From OLB7 sp966250335 (GTDB lineage: Bacteria > Bacteroidota > Ignavibacteria > OLB7): a stretch of 64,000 nt of DNA. A model generated the notes under the pieces. That model searched no databases. It had not been told where the DNA came from and saw only the letters and a program-made list of their open reading frames with translations. This document shows, in pieces, positions 52,950 through 62,831 of the stretch. Each line of letters opens with the position of its first letter. Within the stretch, counting starts at the first letter, position 1. The translations under genes and the position numbers were made by a program. The stretch is taken from positions 101,311 through 165,310 of the forward strand of contig CBINGZ010000008.1 of assembly GCA_966250335.1 (NCBI GenBank), written 5' to 3'.

Positions 52950-54725
52950 ATGGAAACGGATATCCTCAATATCACAATCCGATTCGAAGAGGATGTGGTG
53001 ACGGTCCGCCGCAACGCCCGCCGGATCGCCGAGATGCTCGGGTTCGACGAGCGGGATCAGACACGGATCTCCACGGCGGTCTCGGAGATCGCCCGGAACG
53101 CCTTCATCTACGGCATGGGGGGGGAGGCCCGCTTCCACCTGGATGAAACCGACGACGGCCCGATCCTCTCGGTCGTGATCTCCGACAACGGACCGGGGAT
53201 CAAGGATCTGAAACGGATACTCTCCGGCACCTACAGATCCTCCACCGGCATGGGGATGGGGATCGTCGGCGCCCGCCGGCTGATGGACGACTTCACGATC
53301 GAATCGGAGCCGGACAGAGGAACCGTCGTCACCATGCGGAAACGGATCAGAGCGATGACCGGCGTGCGCGGCCTTGCCGACAGGATCACCCGTGAACTGA
53401 TCGAGACAACGCCGCCGAGCATGCAGCAGGAGCTCAAGCAGCAGAACCACGAGCTCTTCATGGCGCTGGAGGAGCTGGGACGCCGGCAGGATGAACTCTC
53501 ACGGCTCAACACGGAGCTGGAGGATACGAACAGAGGGGTCGTGGCGCTCTACGCCGAGCTGGACGAAAAGGCCGAACGCCTTCGCCGCGCCGACGAGCTG
53601 AAATCGCGCTTCCTCTCCAACATGAGCCATGAGTTCCGGACTCCGCTCAACTCGATCCTCGCCCTCTCCCGCCTCCTTCTGGACCGTACCGACGGGGAGC
53701 TGACCGAGGAGCAGGAGCGGCAGATCACCTACATCAGGAAAGCGGCATCCGACCTCTTCGAGCTGGTCAACGACCTGCTCGATCTGGCGAAGGTCGAGGC
53801 GGGGAAGATCGAGGTCCATCCCTCCGAATGGACGATCTCCGACCTCTTCGGCGCGCTCCGCGGCATGTTCCGTCCGCTGCTGACGAAGGAGGGGGTGACT
53901 CTGGCCTTCGATCAGTCGGAGGCGCTCCGCCGCATGCATACCGACGAGGCGAAGGTCGCGCAGATCCTCCGCAACTTCATCTCGAACGCCCTCAAGTTCA
54001 CCGAGCGCGGCGAAGTACGGGTCTCCGCCGAAATCTCCGGGGACGGCCACGACATCACCTTCTTCGTACGCGACACCGGCATCGGCATCGCTGCGGAGAA
54101 CCGGGAGAAGGTGTTCGAGGAGTTCACACAGATCGACTCCGCGCGACAGCGGCTGGTGAAGGGAACCGGGCTCGGACTCCCCCTCTCCCGACGGCTGGCG
54201 GAGCTTCTGGGAGGGAGCGTCGGGCTGGAGAGCGAACCGGGGAAGGGATCGACCTTCCATGCCCGCATCCCCAGGCTCTACCGGGAGCGACCGGAAGCCG
54301 AACCGGAAACGCAGGCGCCGATCGCCGCCGGCACGCTGGTGGTGGTCGACGATCTGGAGGTCCATCGCTACCTCGTCCGCCAGTTCCTGGCGAACACCGG
54401 GATCACGATCCTGGAAACGGGGAACAGCAGGGAGGGACTCCGGCTGATCCGGGAGACCCTTCCGAGCGCCGTCTGCCTCGATGTCGTGATGCCGGAACTC
54501 AACGGCATCGAACTGCTGGAAACGCTCAGGAGCGACCCCGCCACCGCCGGCATCCCCGCCGTCGTGGTCACCTCCAAGCTCCTCTCCGACGACGAACGGG
54601 CCACGATCACGGCGCTGGGGGCTACGATTCTCTCCAAGGAGGGACTGACCAGGGAGAACTTCCTGAACGCCCTCAATCTTGCCCTGCTCGACCGGCTCGC
54701 CGAGCCGCGTCCCGCGCAGATGTAA
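52950..54725 (+). CDS. Hybrid histidine kinase with N-terminal RsbT-like domain
   Basis: A 591-residue soluble protein combining both signalling styles. Residues about 1-135 are an RsbT-like GHKL domain (SEIARNAFIYGMGG, SDNGPGIKDL, TGMGMGIVGARRL). A coiled coil follows (about 150-215), then a HisKA with FLSNMSHEFRTPLNSI (H227) and a HATPase (about 320-445; NFISNALKFTE, VRDTGIGI, GTGLGLPLSRRLAELLGG). The receiver (about 465-580) has VVDDLEVHR and phosphoacceptor D511 in CLDVVMPELNG; the usual lysine lies in the ILSKEG segment. It is three bases from the phosphatase gene and clearly part of the stressosome operon. It plausibly turns the RsbT-type output into a phosphorelay. Confidence 0.93.
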   Translation: METDILNITIRFEEDVVTVRRNARRIAEMLGFDERDQTRISTAVSEIARNAFIYGMGGEARFHLDETDDGPILSVVISDNGPGIKDLKRILSGTYRSSTGMGMGIVGARRLMDDFTIESEPDRGTVVTMRKRIRAMTGVRGLADRITRELIETTPPSMQQELKQQNHELFMALEELGRRQDELSRLNTELEDTNRGVVALYAELDEKAERLRRADELKSRFLSNMSHEFRTPLNSILALSRLLLDRTDGELTEEQERQITYIRKAASDLFELVNDLLDLAKVEAGKIEVHPSEWTISDLFGALRGMFRPLLTKEGVTLAFDQSEALRRMHTDEAKVAQILRNFISNALKFTERGEVRVSAEISGDGHDITFFVRDTGIGIAAENREKVFEEFTQIDSARQRLVKGTGLGLPLSRRLAELLGGSVGLESEPGKGSTFHARIPRLYRERPEAEPETQAPIAAGTLVVVDDLEVHRYLVRQFLANTGITILETGNSREGLRLIRETLPSAVCLDVVMPELNGIELLETLRSDPATAGIPAVVVTSKLLSDDERATITALGATILSKEGLTRENFLNALNLALLDRLAEPRPAQM

Positions 54726-54893
54726 CGCACGGTTCCGCGGGCGGCGCCCCAGGCACTTTCGCACGGGGCCCGCTGTTATGTTCAGGAAGGCCAAAAAATT
54801 TCCGGGAAGAGCGGAGGGAGGGAGGCGGTACAGGATGGCCGCCGTGAGAGAGGCCTGAGCTGGGGTTCGGAATTACCTCCCTGGAGCACTATT

Positions 54894-57800
54894 GTGGAAC
54901 AACTCACTCTCTCCGCTCAAGAGAGCATGCCCCGACTGATTCTCTTTGATGATCCGGGCGTACCCGCAGGCCGCGCATTCTCAAGCAACTATCGACAGAT
55001 GAATAATTCGAATCCAGTCATTCTGCTCGTCGACGACAACGTCGCCGGACGCTACGCCATGCGTCGGATTCTTCAGACGGCCGGATTTACCGTTGTTGAG
55101 GCAGGCAGCGGGTCAGAAGCGTTTGAATCCCTCAACACATCTCTCCCCGATCTGATTCTTCTGGACGTCAATCTTCCCGATATGCTCGGGTTCGACGTCT
55201 GCGAGCAGGTCAAGAACACTCCGGCCACGGCCTCGATCCCTGTCGTGATGATCTCCTCCGCCTCGATCCACAAGAACGATCGGGTCCGCGGTCTGGAAGG
55301 GGGCGCCGACGGCTATCTGGTGCAGCCGGTGGAACCGGAGGTCCTGATCGCCACGGTGAACGCCTATCTCCGGATCAGACGGGCCGAGGAAGCGCTCCGC
55401 TCCTCGGCGCAGCGCTGGCGCACCACGTTCAACGCCATCAACGACGGCGTCGCCCTTCTGGACGCCGAAGGGCGGGTCATGCAGTGCAACGAGGCGCTCC
55501 CCCGCATTCTCGGGGTCACCCGGGACGATATCATCGGCACCCCCTATCACGAGCTTCTGCATATCCCGATCGATTCGATCCAGGAAACTCCTTTCATCCG
55601 GACACTCCGCTCCAGGCAGCGCGAGATGAAGTACGTGGCGCACGGGGAGCGCTGGTTCCATGTGACCACCGACCCCGTGGCCGACGACGACATCCCGGCC
55701 GGGGCCGTCTGCATCATCTCCGACGTCACCGAGGAGCGCCGTATCGAGCAGCAGCTCGAACAGCGGTTCGCCCAGCTCCAGTCGATCTATCAGATCAGCA
55801 ACTCGGTCAGCCGGGCGGGAGAGCTCGAGCAGATCTACGACGATGCCTTCGAGGGGATGGAGAAGACGCTCGGGGTCCGACGCGCCTCCATCCTTCTGAT
55901 CGATCCCGACGGCGTGATGCGCTTCAAGGCGTGGCGCGGCGTCTCCGACGGCTACAGGGCCAATGCCGAGGGACATTCCCCCTGGACCAGGGAGACGCGC
56001 GACCCGGAACCGATCACCGTCTCCGACGCCGTGATCGACCCCTCGCTCGGGGAGCTCAGATCGACGATTCTGAACGAGGGGATCGAGGCGCTGGCGTTCA
56101 TCCCCCTCACCTTCGACGGAAGGCTGCTGGGGAAATTCATGCTCTACTACGAGGCGCCCCACGAGTTCAACGCGGAGGAGATCCGCCTTGCCCGGACGAT
56201 CGCCAGCCACGTCTCGCTCGCGATCGTGCGGAAAAGAACCGAGGAGGAACTCCGGCTCGGCGAGGAACGGCTCCGTCTGGCGCTGGACGCCGCCCACATG
56301 GGGAACTTCGACTGGAATCTTCAGACGGGTGAAGTGATCTGGTCCTCCTCCCTCGTCCGGATGCACGGCGGATCGGTCGACATGGAACGGGGGATCGACG
56401 CCTATATCGATACGGTCCATCCCGACGACCGCGGGGCGCTGACGGCGGCGATACGCCGATCGATCGAAGAGGGAGAGAGCTACGAGAGCGAATACCGCGT
56501 GATCCGGCCCGACGGCGCCCTCCGCTGGATCGAGGGGAAAGGGCGTGTCTTCACCGACGACGACGGACTGCACCTCCGCATGGCGGGCGTCTGCACCGAC
56601 ATCACCGACCGCAAACGGTTCGAGGCCGCCCGGAACATCGAGTACGAGATCACGAACATCCTGGCCCAGTCCGATACGCTGGCCGAGGCTGCTCCCCGCA
56701 TCCTCCGCTCCGTCTGCGAAGGGGCCGGGTGGGAGGTAGGGACGTTCTGGAATCTGGAGAGAGAGGCACGGGTCCTCTGTCATGTGGACACCTGGCGGTC
56801 GCCGGCGATCCGGACCGACGCGACCACGGCCCCCGACGGAACGCACGAACTCCGGACGGCGGAAGGCTTCCCCGTCCGCATCGTCGAACAGGGAAAACCG
56901 CTCTGGTTCGCCGACTGCGGCGCCCCCTCCCTCCCCCCCCCCGAACCTGCCGTCGACATGAAGAGCTGTTTCGGGTTCCCGATCTGGCTCGGCAACGATA
57001 TTCTCGGGGTGATCGAGTACCGTTCGGTCGAAATGCGGGAACCGGACGAGGAGCTGCTGAAGACGGCCCGGACGATCGGGAGCCACATCGGCCAGTTCAT
57101 CGAGCGGAAACGGGCCGAGGCGGAGCTGCGCCGTTCGCGCGACCAGCTCGAGATCATCTTCCAGGGGGTGGCCGACGGCATCACTGCCCAGGATGTGACC
57201 GGAGAGGTCATTTTCGCCAACGAGGCGGCGGCACGCCTGAGCGGGTTCGAGAGCCCGCGGGAGTTCGTGGCGACCCCGATGGCGCAGGTCATGGCTCGCT
57301 TCGATATCCGCGACGAGTTCGGCGAACCGTACCCGCTGGAGCAGATGCCGGGACGCCAGGCGCTGAAGCAGAAGAGGAAGGTGGAACGCCTTCTCCGCTT
57401 CCGCCTGACCGCCACGGGGCAGGAGGAATGGTCGGTCGTCAAGTCCACCCCCGTGCTCGACGAGCATGGGGAGGTGCAGTATATCATCAACATCTTCAAC
57501 AGCATCACCGACCGCGTCCGCCGCGCCGAGGAGCTGCGGGCGTCGGAGGTCCGCTACCGCACCCTGATGGAGCAGTCTCCCCTCGGCATCCAGATCTTCA
57601 GCGCCGACGGCTACTGCATCAGCGCCAACAGATCGTGGGAGGAGATGTGGGGAACATCGCGCGATACGCTGGAGGGATACAACATCCTGCAGGACGAGGA
57701 GGCACAGCGCAAGGGGATCATGCCCTATATCCTCCGCGCGTTCGACGGCGAAACGGTCTCCATCCCCCCCGTCCTCTACGATCCGGGCGAGATCGGCAGG

Positions 57801-60800
57801 GAGGGACGGGCACGCTGGATCAGGGCGTTCCTCTATGCCGTCCGTGACGACAACGGCAACGTGCGGGAGGTGGTGATGAAGGTGGAGGATGTCACCGACA
57901 GGATCGAGGCCGAGGCGGCGCTCTTCGAGCTCAACCAGACCCTGGGGGCGCTGGCCGAGGCATCCCCCCTTGCCATCATGGTGCTCGATCCGCAGGGGCG
58001 GCTCAAGCTCTGGAACCCGGCGGCCGAGCGGATGTTCGGCTGGACGGCCGAGGAGGTGATCGGTCGGCAGGCCCCGGTCATCCTGGAGGAGCGGATGGAC
58101 GAGTTCCGGGACAAGATCAGGAACACCCTGGCGTTTCACCCCCTGATCGGGACCGAGACGATCCACCTGCGGAAGGACGGCAGCATCATCAACGTCGGCA
58201 TCTGGACCGCCCCCCTGCGCGACACCAGGGGGGAACCGTACGCCGTGATGGTCGTCATCGCCGACATCACCCAGCGGATCAGATCGGAACGGGAACGCGC
58301 AGAACTGCTCCGCCTTGAACAGAGCGCCCGTGAAGAGGCGGAGACCGCACGGCAGCGGTTCGCCTTTCTTGCCGAAGCGAGCGAGGTGCTTGCCTCCTCG
58401 CTCGACTACCAGAGAACGCTTACCGGAGTCGCCCGGCTCGCCGTCCCCCATGTCGCCGACTGGTGCGCCGTCGACGTCGTGGCCGAGAACGGCGACGTCG
58501 AACGGCTGGCGGTGGCCCATGTCGACCGGGAGAAAGTGGAGTGGGCGCTCGGCATCGATCAGGAACCGGCCGACCCGGACGCCAGAAGCGGGGTGCAGCG
58601 CGTGCTCCACACGGGACGTTCCGAGTTCTACCCGGAGATCACCGACGACATGCTGGTGGCCGCCGCCGCAAGCCAGGATCATCTCGACCTGATGCGGAGG
58701 ATCGGCTTCAGCTCCGTGATGATCGTCCCGATCGTCGCGCGCGACCGCGTCCACGGCGCCATCACCTTCGTCTCGGCAGAGTCGGAGAAGCACTTCGACA
58801 GCGCCGACCTGACCCTGGCGGAGGATCTGGCCCGCAGGGCCGCCGTCGCCATCGACAACGCCCGGCTCTACGAGGAGGCGCAGGAGGAACTGGCCGAGAG
58901 AAAACGGACCGAAAGCGCGCTGCGCCGCAGCGAGGAGCTGAACCGCGCCGTCCTCAACTCGATGGCCGCCCATATCTCCGTGCTCGACAAGGATGCGGAT
59001 ATCATCGCCGTGAACGAGGCGTGGGAACGGTTCGCCGGCGAGAACGACGAGGGAGATCATCTTGCCCGCACCGGCGTCGGCGAGAACTATCTCGATATCT
59101 GCCGCCGTTCGACCGGAGCCTGCTCCGAGGAGGCGATGCTGGTGGCCGGCGGGCTGGAGAAGATCCTGCGCGGCGAGAGCGCGAGCTTCTCCCTCGAGTA
59201 TCCCTGCCACTCCCCGGAGGAACAGCGCTGGTTCCTGCTGAACATCACCCCCCTCTCGCGTGAGAGCGGCGGCGCCGTCATATCGCATCTCAACATAACG
59301 CAGCGGAAGATGGCCGAGGAGCAGGTCCGCAATCTGCTCCGCGAAGTCGACGAGCAGCGGATGCGGCTGAAGGATCTGATCGCCAACGTCCCCGGCGCCG
59401 TCTGGGAGGCGCGCGGCACTCCGGTGTTCCAGCGCGTGACGTTCGTCAGCGATTACGTGGAGAACATGCTCGGCTATACGGTCGAGGAATGGGCCCAGTC
59501 GGAAGATTTCTGGCGACGGATCGTCCATCCCGACGACCTGAAAAGGATGGAGGAGGAATCGGCCGAGGTGATCGCCGGAACCAGGAACATGCAGCGGTTC
59601 CGCGCCGTCGCCAAGGATGGACAGGTACGGTGGATCGAGGCGCATGAGGTCGGCGTCTACGACGAGCAGGGGAACCCGATCGGCATGCGGGGCGTGTCGC
59701 TGGACGTGACCGAACGGGAGGTGATCGAGGAGAAGCTCCGCGAAAGCGAGGAGCGGTTCCGCACCATGGCCGACAGCGCCCCCGTCCTCCTCTGGATCGC
59801 CGACGACAGAAACCGGGGGACCTACTTCAACCGCGTCTGGCTGGAGTTCACCGGCCGGAGCATGGAGCAGGAGATCGACACCGGCTGGACCGAGGGGATT
59901 CATCCCGACGACCTGGCCGCTGCCGTCGCCACATGCTCACGCGCGTTCAACCGGCACGAGGAGTTCCGGATGGAGTTCCGCCTGCGCCGCTTCGACGGAG
60001 AATATCGCTGGGTGCTCGATCACGGCGTCCCCCGTGTCACCCCGGACGGCACGTTCGTGGGATATATCGGATCGTGTATCGATATAACGGATCAGAAGGA
60101 GATCGAGAAGTCGCTGGAGCGGCGCGTCCACGAACGGACTGCCGAGCTGGAGGCGGCCAACCGGGAGCTGGAGTCGTTCAGCTACTCGGTCTCCCACGAC
60201 CTGCGCGCTCCCCTCAGGAGCATCGACGGGTTCAGCAAGGCGCTGCTGGAGGATTATATCGACTCGCTCGACACGACGGGGCAGGATTACCTGAAACGGG
60301 TGCGCGCCTCCAGCCAGCGGATGGGACAGCTCATCGACGACATGCTCAATCTCTCCCGCGTCACCCGCTCGGAGATGATCCGTGAAGAGGTCGATGTCAG
60401 CCAGATGGCGCAGCAGATCGTCAACGAGCTACGGGGTCACGACCCGGAACGGATCGTCGACGTCAGGATCACGCCGAACATGACGATCAACGGCGACGCG
60501 CGACTGCTGCACGTGGTGCTGGAGAATCTGCTCGGCAACGCCTGGAAGTTCACCGGGAGCCGACCCGACGCGCGTGTCGAGTTCGGGGTGGAGAACCAGG
60601 GAGGGACGAAGGTCTACTTCGTGCGGGACAACGGCGCGGGCTTCGACATGGCCTATGTGAACAAGCTCTTCACGCCGTTCCAGCGCCTTCACTCCATCGA
60701 GCAGTTCCAGGGGACGGGGGTGGGACTGGCTACCGTGCAGCGGATCATCAAGCGACACGGCGGCAGGATCTGGACCGACGCCAAGCCGAACCAGGGGGCC

Positions 60801-60824
60801 ACGTTCTACTTCACGTTCTCGTGA
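54894..60824 (+). CDS. Giant REC-multi-PAS/GAF histidine kinase
   Basis: 1976 residues from a GTG at 54894, supported by GGAG seven bases upstream; an ATG at 54999 (residue 36) lies nearer the receiver but lacks such a site. Domains: REC 41-158 (LLVDDN, phosphoacceptor D91, but the usual Lys is Gln144 in YLVQPVEP); PAS 168-280; GAF 290-445; PAS_3 455-575; GAF-like 585-735; PAS about 745-875, 885-1003 and 1010-1125; GAF 1150-1325; PAS 1340-1473, 1485-1607 and 1615-1733; HisKA with SVSHDLRAPLRSIDGF (H1768); HATPase to the end (NLLGNAWKFTG, VRDNGAGFDM, GTGVGLATV). No membrane helices, so cytoplasmic. It lies 168 bases after the stressosome operon on the same strand. Confidence 0.92.
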   Translation: MEQLTLSAQESMPRLILFDDPGVPAGRAFSSNYRQMNNSNPVILLVDDNVAGRYAMRRILQTAGFTVVEAGSGSEAFESLNTSLPDLILLDVNLPDMLGFDVCEQVKNTPATASIPVVMISSASIHKNDRVRGLEGGADGYLVQPVEPEVLIATVNAYLRIRRAEEALRSSAQRWRTTFNAINDGVALLDAEGRVMQCNEALPRILGVTRDDIIGTPYHELLHIPIDSIQETPFIRTLRSRQREMKYVAHGERWFHVTTDPVADDDIPAGAVCIISDVTEERRIEQQLEQRFAQLQSIYQISNSVSRAGELEQIYDDAFEGMEKTLGVRRASILLIDPDGVMRFKAWRGVSDGYRANAEGHSPWTRETRDPEPITVSDAVIDPSLGELRSTILNEGIEALAFIPLTFDGRLLGKFMLYYEAPHEFNAEEIRLARTIASHVSLAIVRKRTEEELRLGEERLRLALDAAHMGNFDWNLQTGEVIWSSSLVRMHGGSVDMERGIDAYIDTVHPDDRGALTAAIRRSIEEGESYESEYRVIRPDGALRWIEGKGRVFTDDDGLHLRMAGVCTDITDRKRFEAARNIEYEITNILAQSDTLAEAAPRILRSVCEGAGWEVGTFWNLEREARVLCHVDTWRSPAIRTDATTAPDGTHELRTAEGFPVRIVEQGKPLWFADCGAPSLPPPEPAVDMKSCFGFPIWLGNDILGVIEYRSVEMREPDEELLKTARTIGSHIGQFIERKRAEAELRRSRDQLEIIFQGVADGITAQDVTGEVIFANEAAARLSGFESPREFVATPMAQVMARFDIRDEFGEPYPLEQMPGRQALKQKRKVERLLRFRLTATGQEEWSVVKSTPVLDEHGEVQYIINIFNSITDRVRRAEELRASEVRYRTLMEQSPLGIQIFSADGYCISANRSWEEMWGTSRDTLEGYNILQDEEAQRKGIMPYILRAFDGETVSIPPVLYDPGEIGREGRARWIRAFLYAVRDDNGNVREVVMKVEDVTDRIEAEAALFELNQTLGALAEASPLAIMVLDPQGRLKLWNPAAERMFGWTAEEVIGRQAPVILEERMDEFRDKIRNTLAFHPLIGTETIHLRKDGSIINVGIWTAPLRDTRGEPYAVMVVIADITQRIRSERERAELLRLEQSAREEAETARQRFAFLAEASEVLASSLDYQRTLTGVARLAVPHVADWCAVDVVAENGDVERLAVAHVDREKVEWALGIDQEPADPDARSGVQRVLHTGRSEFYPEITDDMLVAAAASQDHLDLMRRIGFSSVMIVPIVARDRVHGAITFVSAESEKHFDSADLTLAEDLARRAAVAIDNARLYEEAQEELAERKRTESALRRSEELNRAVLNSMAAHISVLDKDADIIAVNEAWERFAGENDEGDHLARTGVGENYLDICRRSTGACSEEAMLVAGGLEKILRGESASFSLEYPCHSPEEQRWFLLNITPLSRESGGAVISHLNITQRKMAEEQVRNLLREVDEQRMRLKDLIANVPGAVWEARGTPVFQRVTFVSDYVENMLGYTVEEWAQSEDFWRRIVHPDDLKRMEEESAEVIAGTRNMQRFRAVAKDGQVRWIEAHEVGVYDEQGNPIGMRGVSLDVTEREVIEEKLRESEERFRTMADSAPVLLWIADDRNRGTYFNRVWLEFTGRSMEQEIDTGWTEGIHPDDLAAAVATCSRAFNRHEEFRMEFRLRRFDGEYRWVLDHGVPRVTPDGTFVGYIGSCIDITDQKEIEKSLERRVHERTAELEAANRELESFSYSVSHDLRAPLRSIDGFSKALLEDYIDSLDTTGQDYLKRVRASSQRMGQLIDDMLNLSRVTRSEMIREEVDVSQMAQQIVNELRGHDPERIVDVRITPNMTINGDARLLHVVLENLLGNAWKFTGSRPDARVEFGVENQGGTKVYFVRDNGAGFDMAYVNKLFTPFQRLHSIEQFQGTGVGLATVQRIIKRHGGRIWTDAKPNQGATFYFTFS

Positions 60825-60915
60825 AGAACGGCCGAAGCATATCGTGCAATGAATGAAGAGTGAATGACGACGGCGGGCATCGAACTGAACGGAAACGCTA
60901 CGATCCGAGCCGGGT

Positions 60916-62682
60916 ATGGAGACGGTCCAGCACTGTATATGGGAATATCAGCAGCACTTCCGCGTGTCGGCGCAGAATGCCGCGGATGATATTTTCTCCC
61001 AGCTCGATCATGAGCTCGATCCCCGCGTGCTGCTGATCGGCATCGCCGGCGACGGAACGGCCGAGCCGTCGCCGGTCTGTCTGGAACCTCTCGGATTCGG
61101 ATACGATCCCGCCATCTTCTCCGCCACGGCCGATGTCGCCGCACGGCTGACCCTGATCGACGGGGGGGTGGAGAACGGCGACGCGGAGCCGGCCGATGCA
61201 TCGTACCAGGAGATTCGTGCCGCCGGCAGGACGATGGTGGAACAGATCGAACGGACGCTCAACATGGAGGATATCGATCGCGGCATCGTCTCCTTCTGCT
61301 CCCTGCCGGTCCACGTGAACGGCTACCAGGTCATGGTGGTGCTCCAGCTCAGCCGCGACACCTACAGAACTCATCACCCCTTCCGGGGAAACATCAAGCA
61401 TCAGATCGACGACTCCGGCTCGCTGCTTCACGCCACGGTGCTGGAGTTCCTCGACTCCTGCGCCAAGGCGCTGAACGAGCGCGACCCCGGATCACGGCAG
61501 TATATCTTCGGCCGCGAAAACTCGGAACTGGTGCGCGCCGCCGCGAACGGCCTCCTCTTCAAGCTTACCTACCGAACCAGGCAGTGGGGATATCCGATCA
61601 GCCTCTTCGACGCCTGCAACGCGATCTCCTCGCTGAAGTATGAAGGGAACGACGGCGTCGGCACCATGCTGGTCTCGGAGGTCGGTCACCCGAGCATCGA
61701 GGTGGCGGTGGAACTGGAGACGAAGGTCCGCCTGAACGATCACCGGACGGCCCGGAAGCTGCTGGAGATGGCCGACGACAGGATCTGCCTGCTGAGCGAC
61801 GCCGGCTACATCTACGGCCTGGGACGGCGGGTGGCGAACGGGAACATGGAGGATCTGATCGAACTACGATTCATCAAGCATTACGACTGGGAGATCGACT
61901 ACGGCGGCCGCCCCATCCTCCGCTCCAGCTACGGACGCCCCCATCTCTCCGGCAAGGCGGTCAACGAGAAGAAGTTCAAGACCGACGCCCGGAGAATCTT
62001 TCCGGGACTCTCCACACGCGATCTGCACAGACTCTGGATGGTGGCGCTGGAGACGACGCAGCAGACCAGCGGCACCATCCTCATTATTTCGACCGGCGCC
62101 CAGCAGGAGGCCGATCGCCTCCGCAACCAGTGCATCAAGATCAAGCCGACCCTGCTGACGGCGGAGCTGGCGCGCACCGTCACGGCGATCGACGGCGCCG
62201 TGCTCGCCTCACCGAACGGCGTCTGCCACGCGATCGGCGTGATCCTGGACGGACTGGCAACGCAGAAGGGCTCCTCCTCACGCGGGGCGCGCTATAATTC
62301 GGCGGTCCGCTACGTGGAGACATCGCGCACGCAGTTCGGCTTTCCCTGCCTGGCGGTGATCGTCTCCGAAGATGGGATGATCGATCTTTTCCCCGATCTG
62401 ATGCCGCAGATCGCCCGCTCCACCATCGAATCGGGGCTCGACCAGGCACGGCAGGTGGTGGCGGCCCCGACGTTCATCGCCGCGGAGTTCAACGGGGTGA
62501 TGGACTGGTTCGACGCGAACCGCTTCTACGTCGATGCCGAGACCGCCGCCGAGCTCAACAGACTGATCCGCGCGGCCACCCCCCTGCTGCTGGAACTGGG
62601 ACTGAAAGTGATCTGGCCCGAGTTTACCGCGAACCCCGAACTCGACGGATCGTACTTCGTGGACGACCGGATCCAGATATGA
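60916..62682 (+). CDS. Protein with divergent DisA-like (diadenylate cyclase-fold) domain
   Basis: A 588-residue cytoplasmic protein. The last ~200 residues match the DisA-N/DAC fold: a strand GTILIISTG (386-394), helical linker, the DGA motif in AIDGAVLASPNGVCHAIGVIL (426-428), then GSSSRGARYNSAVRYVE, where the catalytic RHR of true diadenylate cyclases reads RYN (459-461), and CLAVIVSEDGMIDLFP. The first ~370 residues would be the sensor half seen in DAC relatives with long N-termini (containing VSFCSLPVHVNGYQVMVVLQ and FDACNAISSLKYEGNDGVGTMLV). Either it makes or binds a dinucleotide, or it is a non-catalytic sensor; the altered RHR leaves this open. It lies 91 bases after the giant kinase. 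Confidence 0.7.
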   Translation: METVQHCIWEYQQHFRVSAQNAADDIFSQLDHELDPRVLLIGIAGDGTAEPSPVCLEPLGFGYDPAIFSATADVAARLTLIDGGVENGDAEPADASYQEIRAAGRTMVEQIERTLNMEDIDRGIVSFCSLPVHVNGYQVMVVLQLSRDTYRTHHPFRGNIKHQIDDSGSLLHATVLEFLDSCAKALNERDPGSRQYIFGRENSELVRAAANGLLFKLTYRTRQWGYPISLFDACNAISSLKYEGNDGVGTMLVSEVGHPSIEVAVELETKVRLNDHRTARKLLEMADDRICLLSDAGYIYGLGRRVANGNMEDLIELRFIKHYDWEIDYGGRPILRSSYGRPHLSGKAVNEKKFKTDARRIFPGLSTRDLHRLWMVALETTQQTSGTILIISTGAQQEADRLRNQCIKIKPTLLTAELARTVTAIDGAVLASPNGVCHAIGVILDGLATQKGSSSRGARYNSAVRYVETSRTQFGFPCLAVIVSEDGMIDLFPDLMPQIARSTIESGLDQARQVVAAPTFIAAEFNGVMDWFDANRFYVDAETAAELNRLIRAATPLLLELGLKVIWPEFTANPELDGSYFVDDRIQI

Positions 62683-62805
62683 TCCCCCAAACTCCTTGGG
62701 AATATCTGAATCGGCATGCTATTATGGGGCCGACGCGCCTGTGGCCGTGACGCCCCGGAAACGCACAAACGCCCCGGAAACTTTTTTTTCCGCGGAACCG
62801 GAACC

Positions 62806-62831
62806 AAACCGAACCGATCGCGGTTCGGTTT
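62806..62831. promoter_or_regulatory. Perfect palindrome in a GAACC-rich leader
   Basis: AAACCGAACCG (62806-62816) pairs with CGGTTCGGTTT (62821-62831) around ATCG. The pentamer GAACC also occurs at 62795, 62801 and 62853, and a direct repeat CGCCCCGGAAAC lies just upstream. No T tract follows, so an operator for the next gene is likelier than a terminator. Confidence 0.4.

Noticed and set aside
55113..59903. A 1596-codon open frame on the minus strand opposite the giant kinase
   Set aside because: It mirrors the codon structure of a clear multi-domain kinase, has no recognisable domains and is rich in Arg, Gly, Asp and Leu, as GC-rich antisense frames are.
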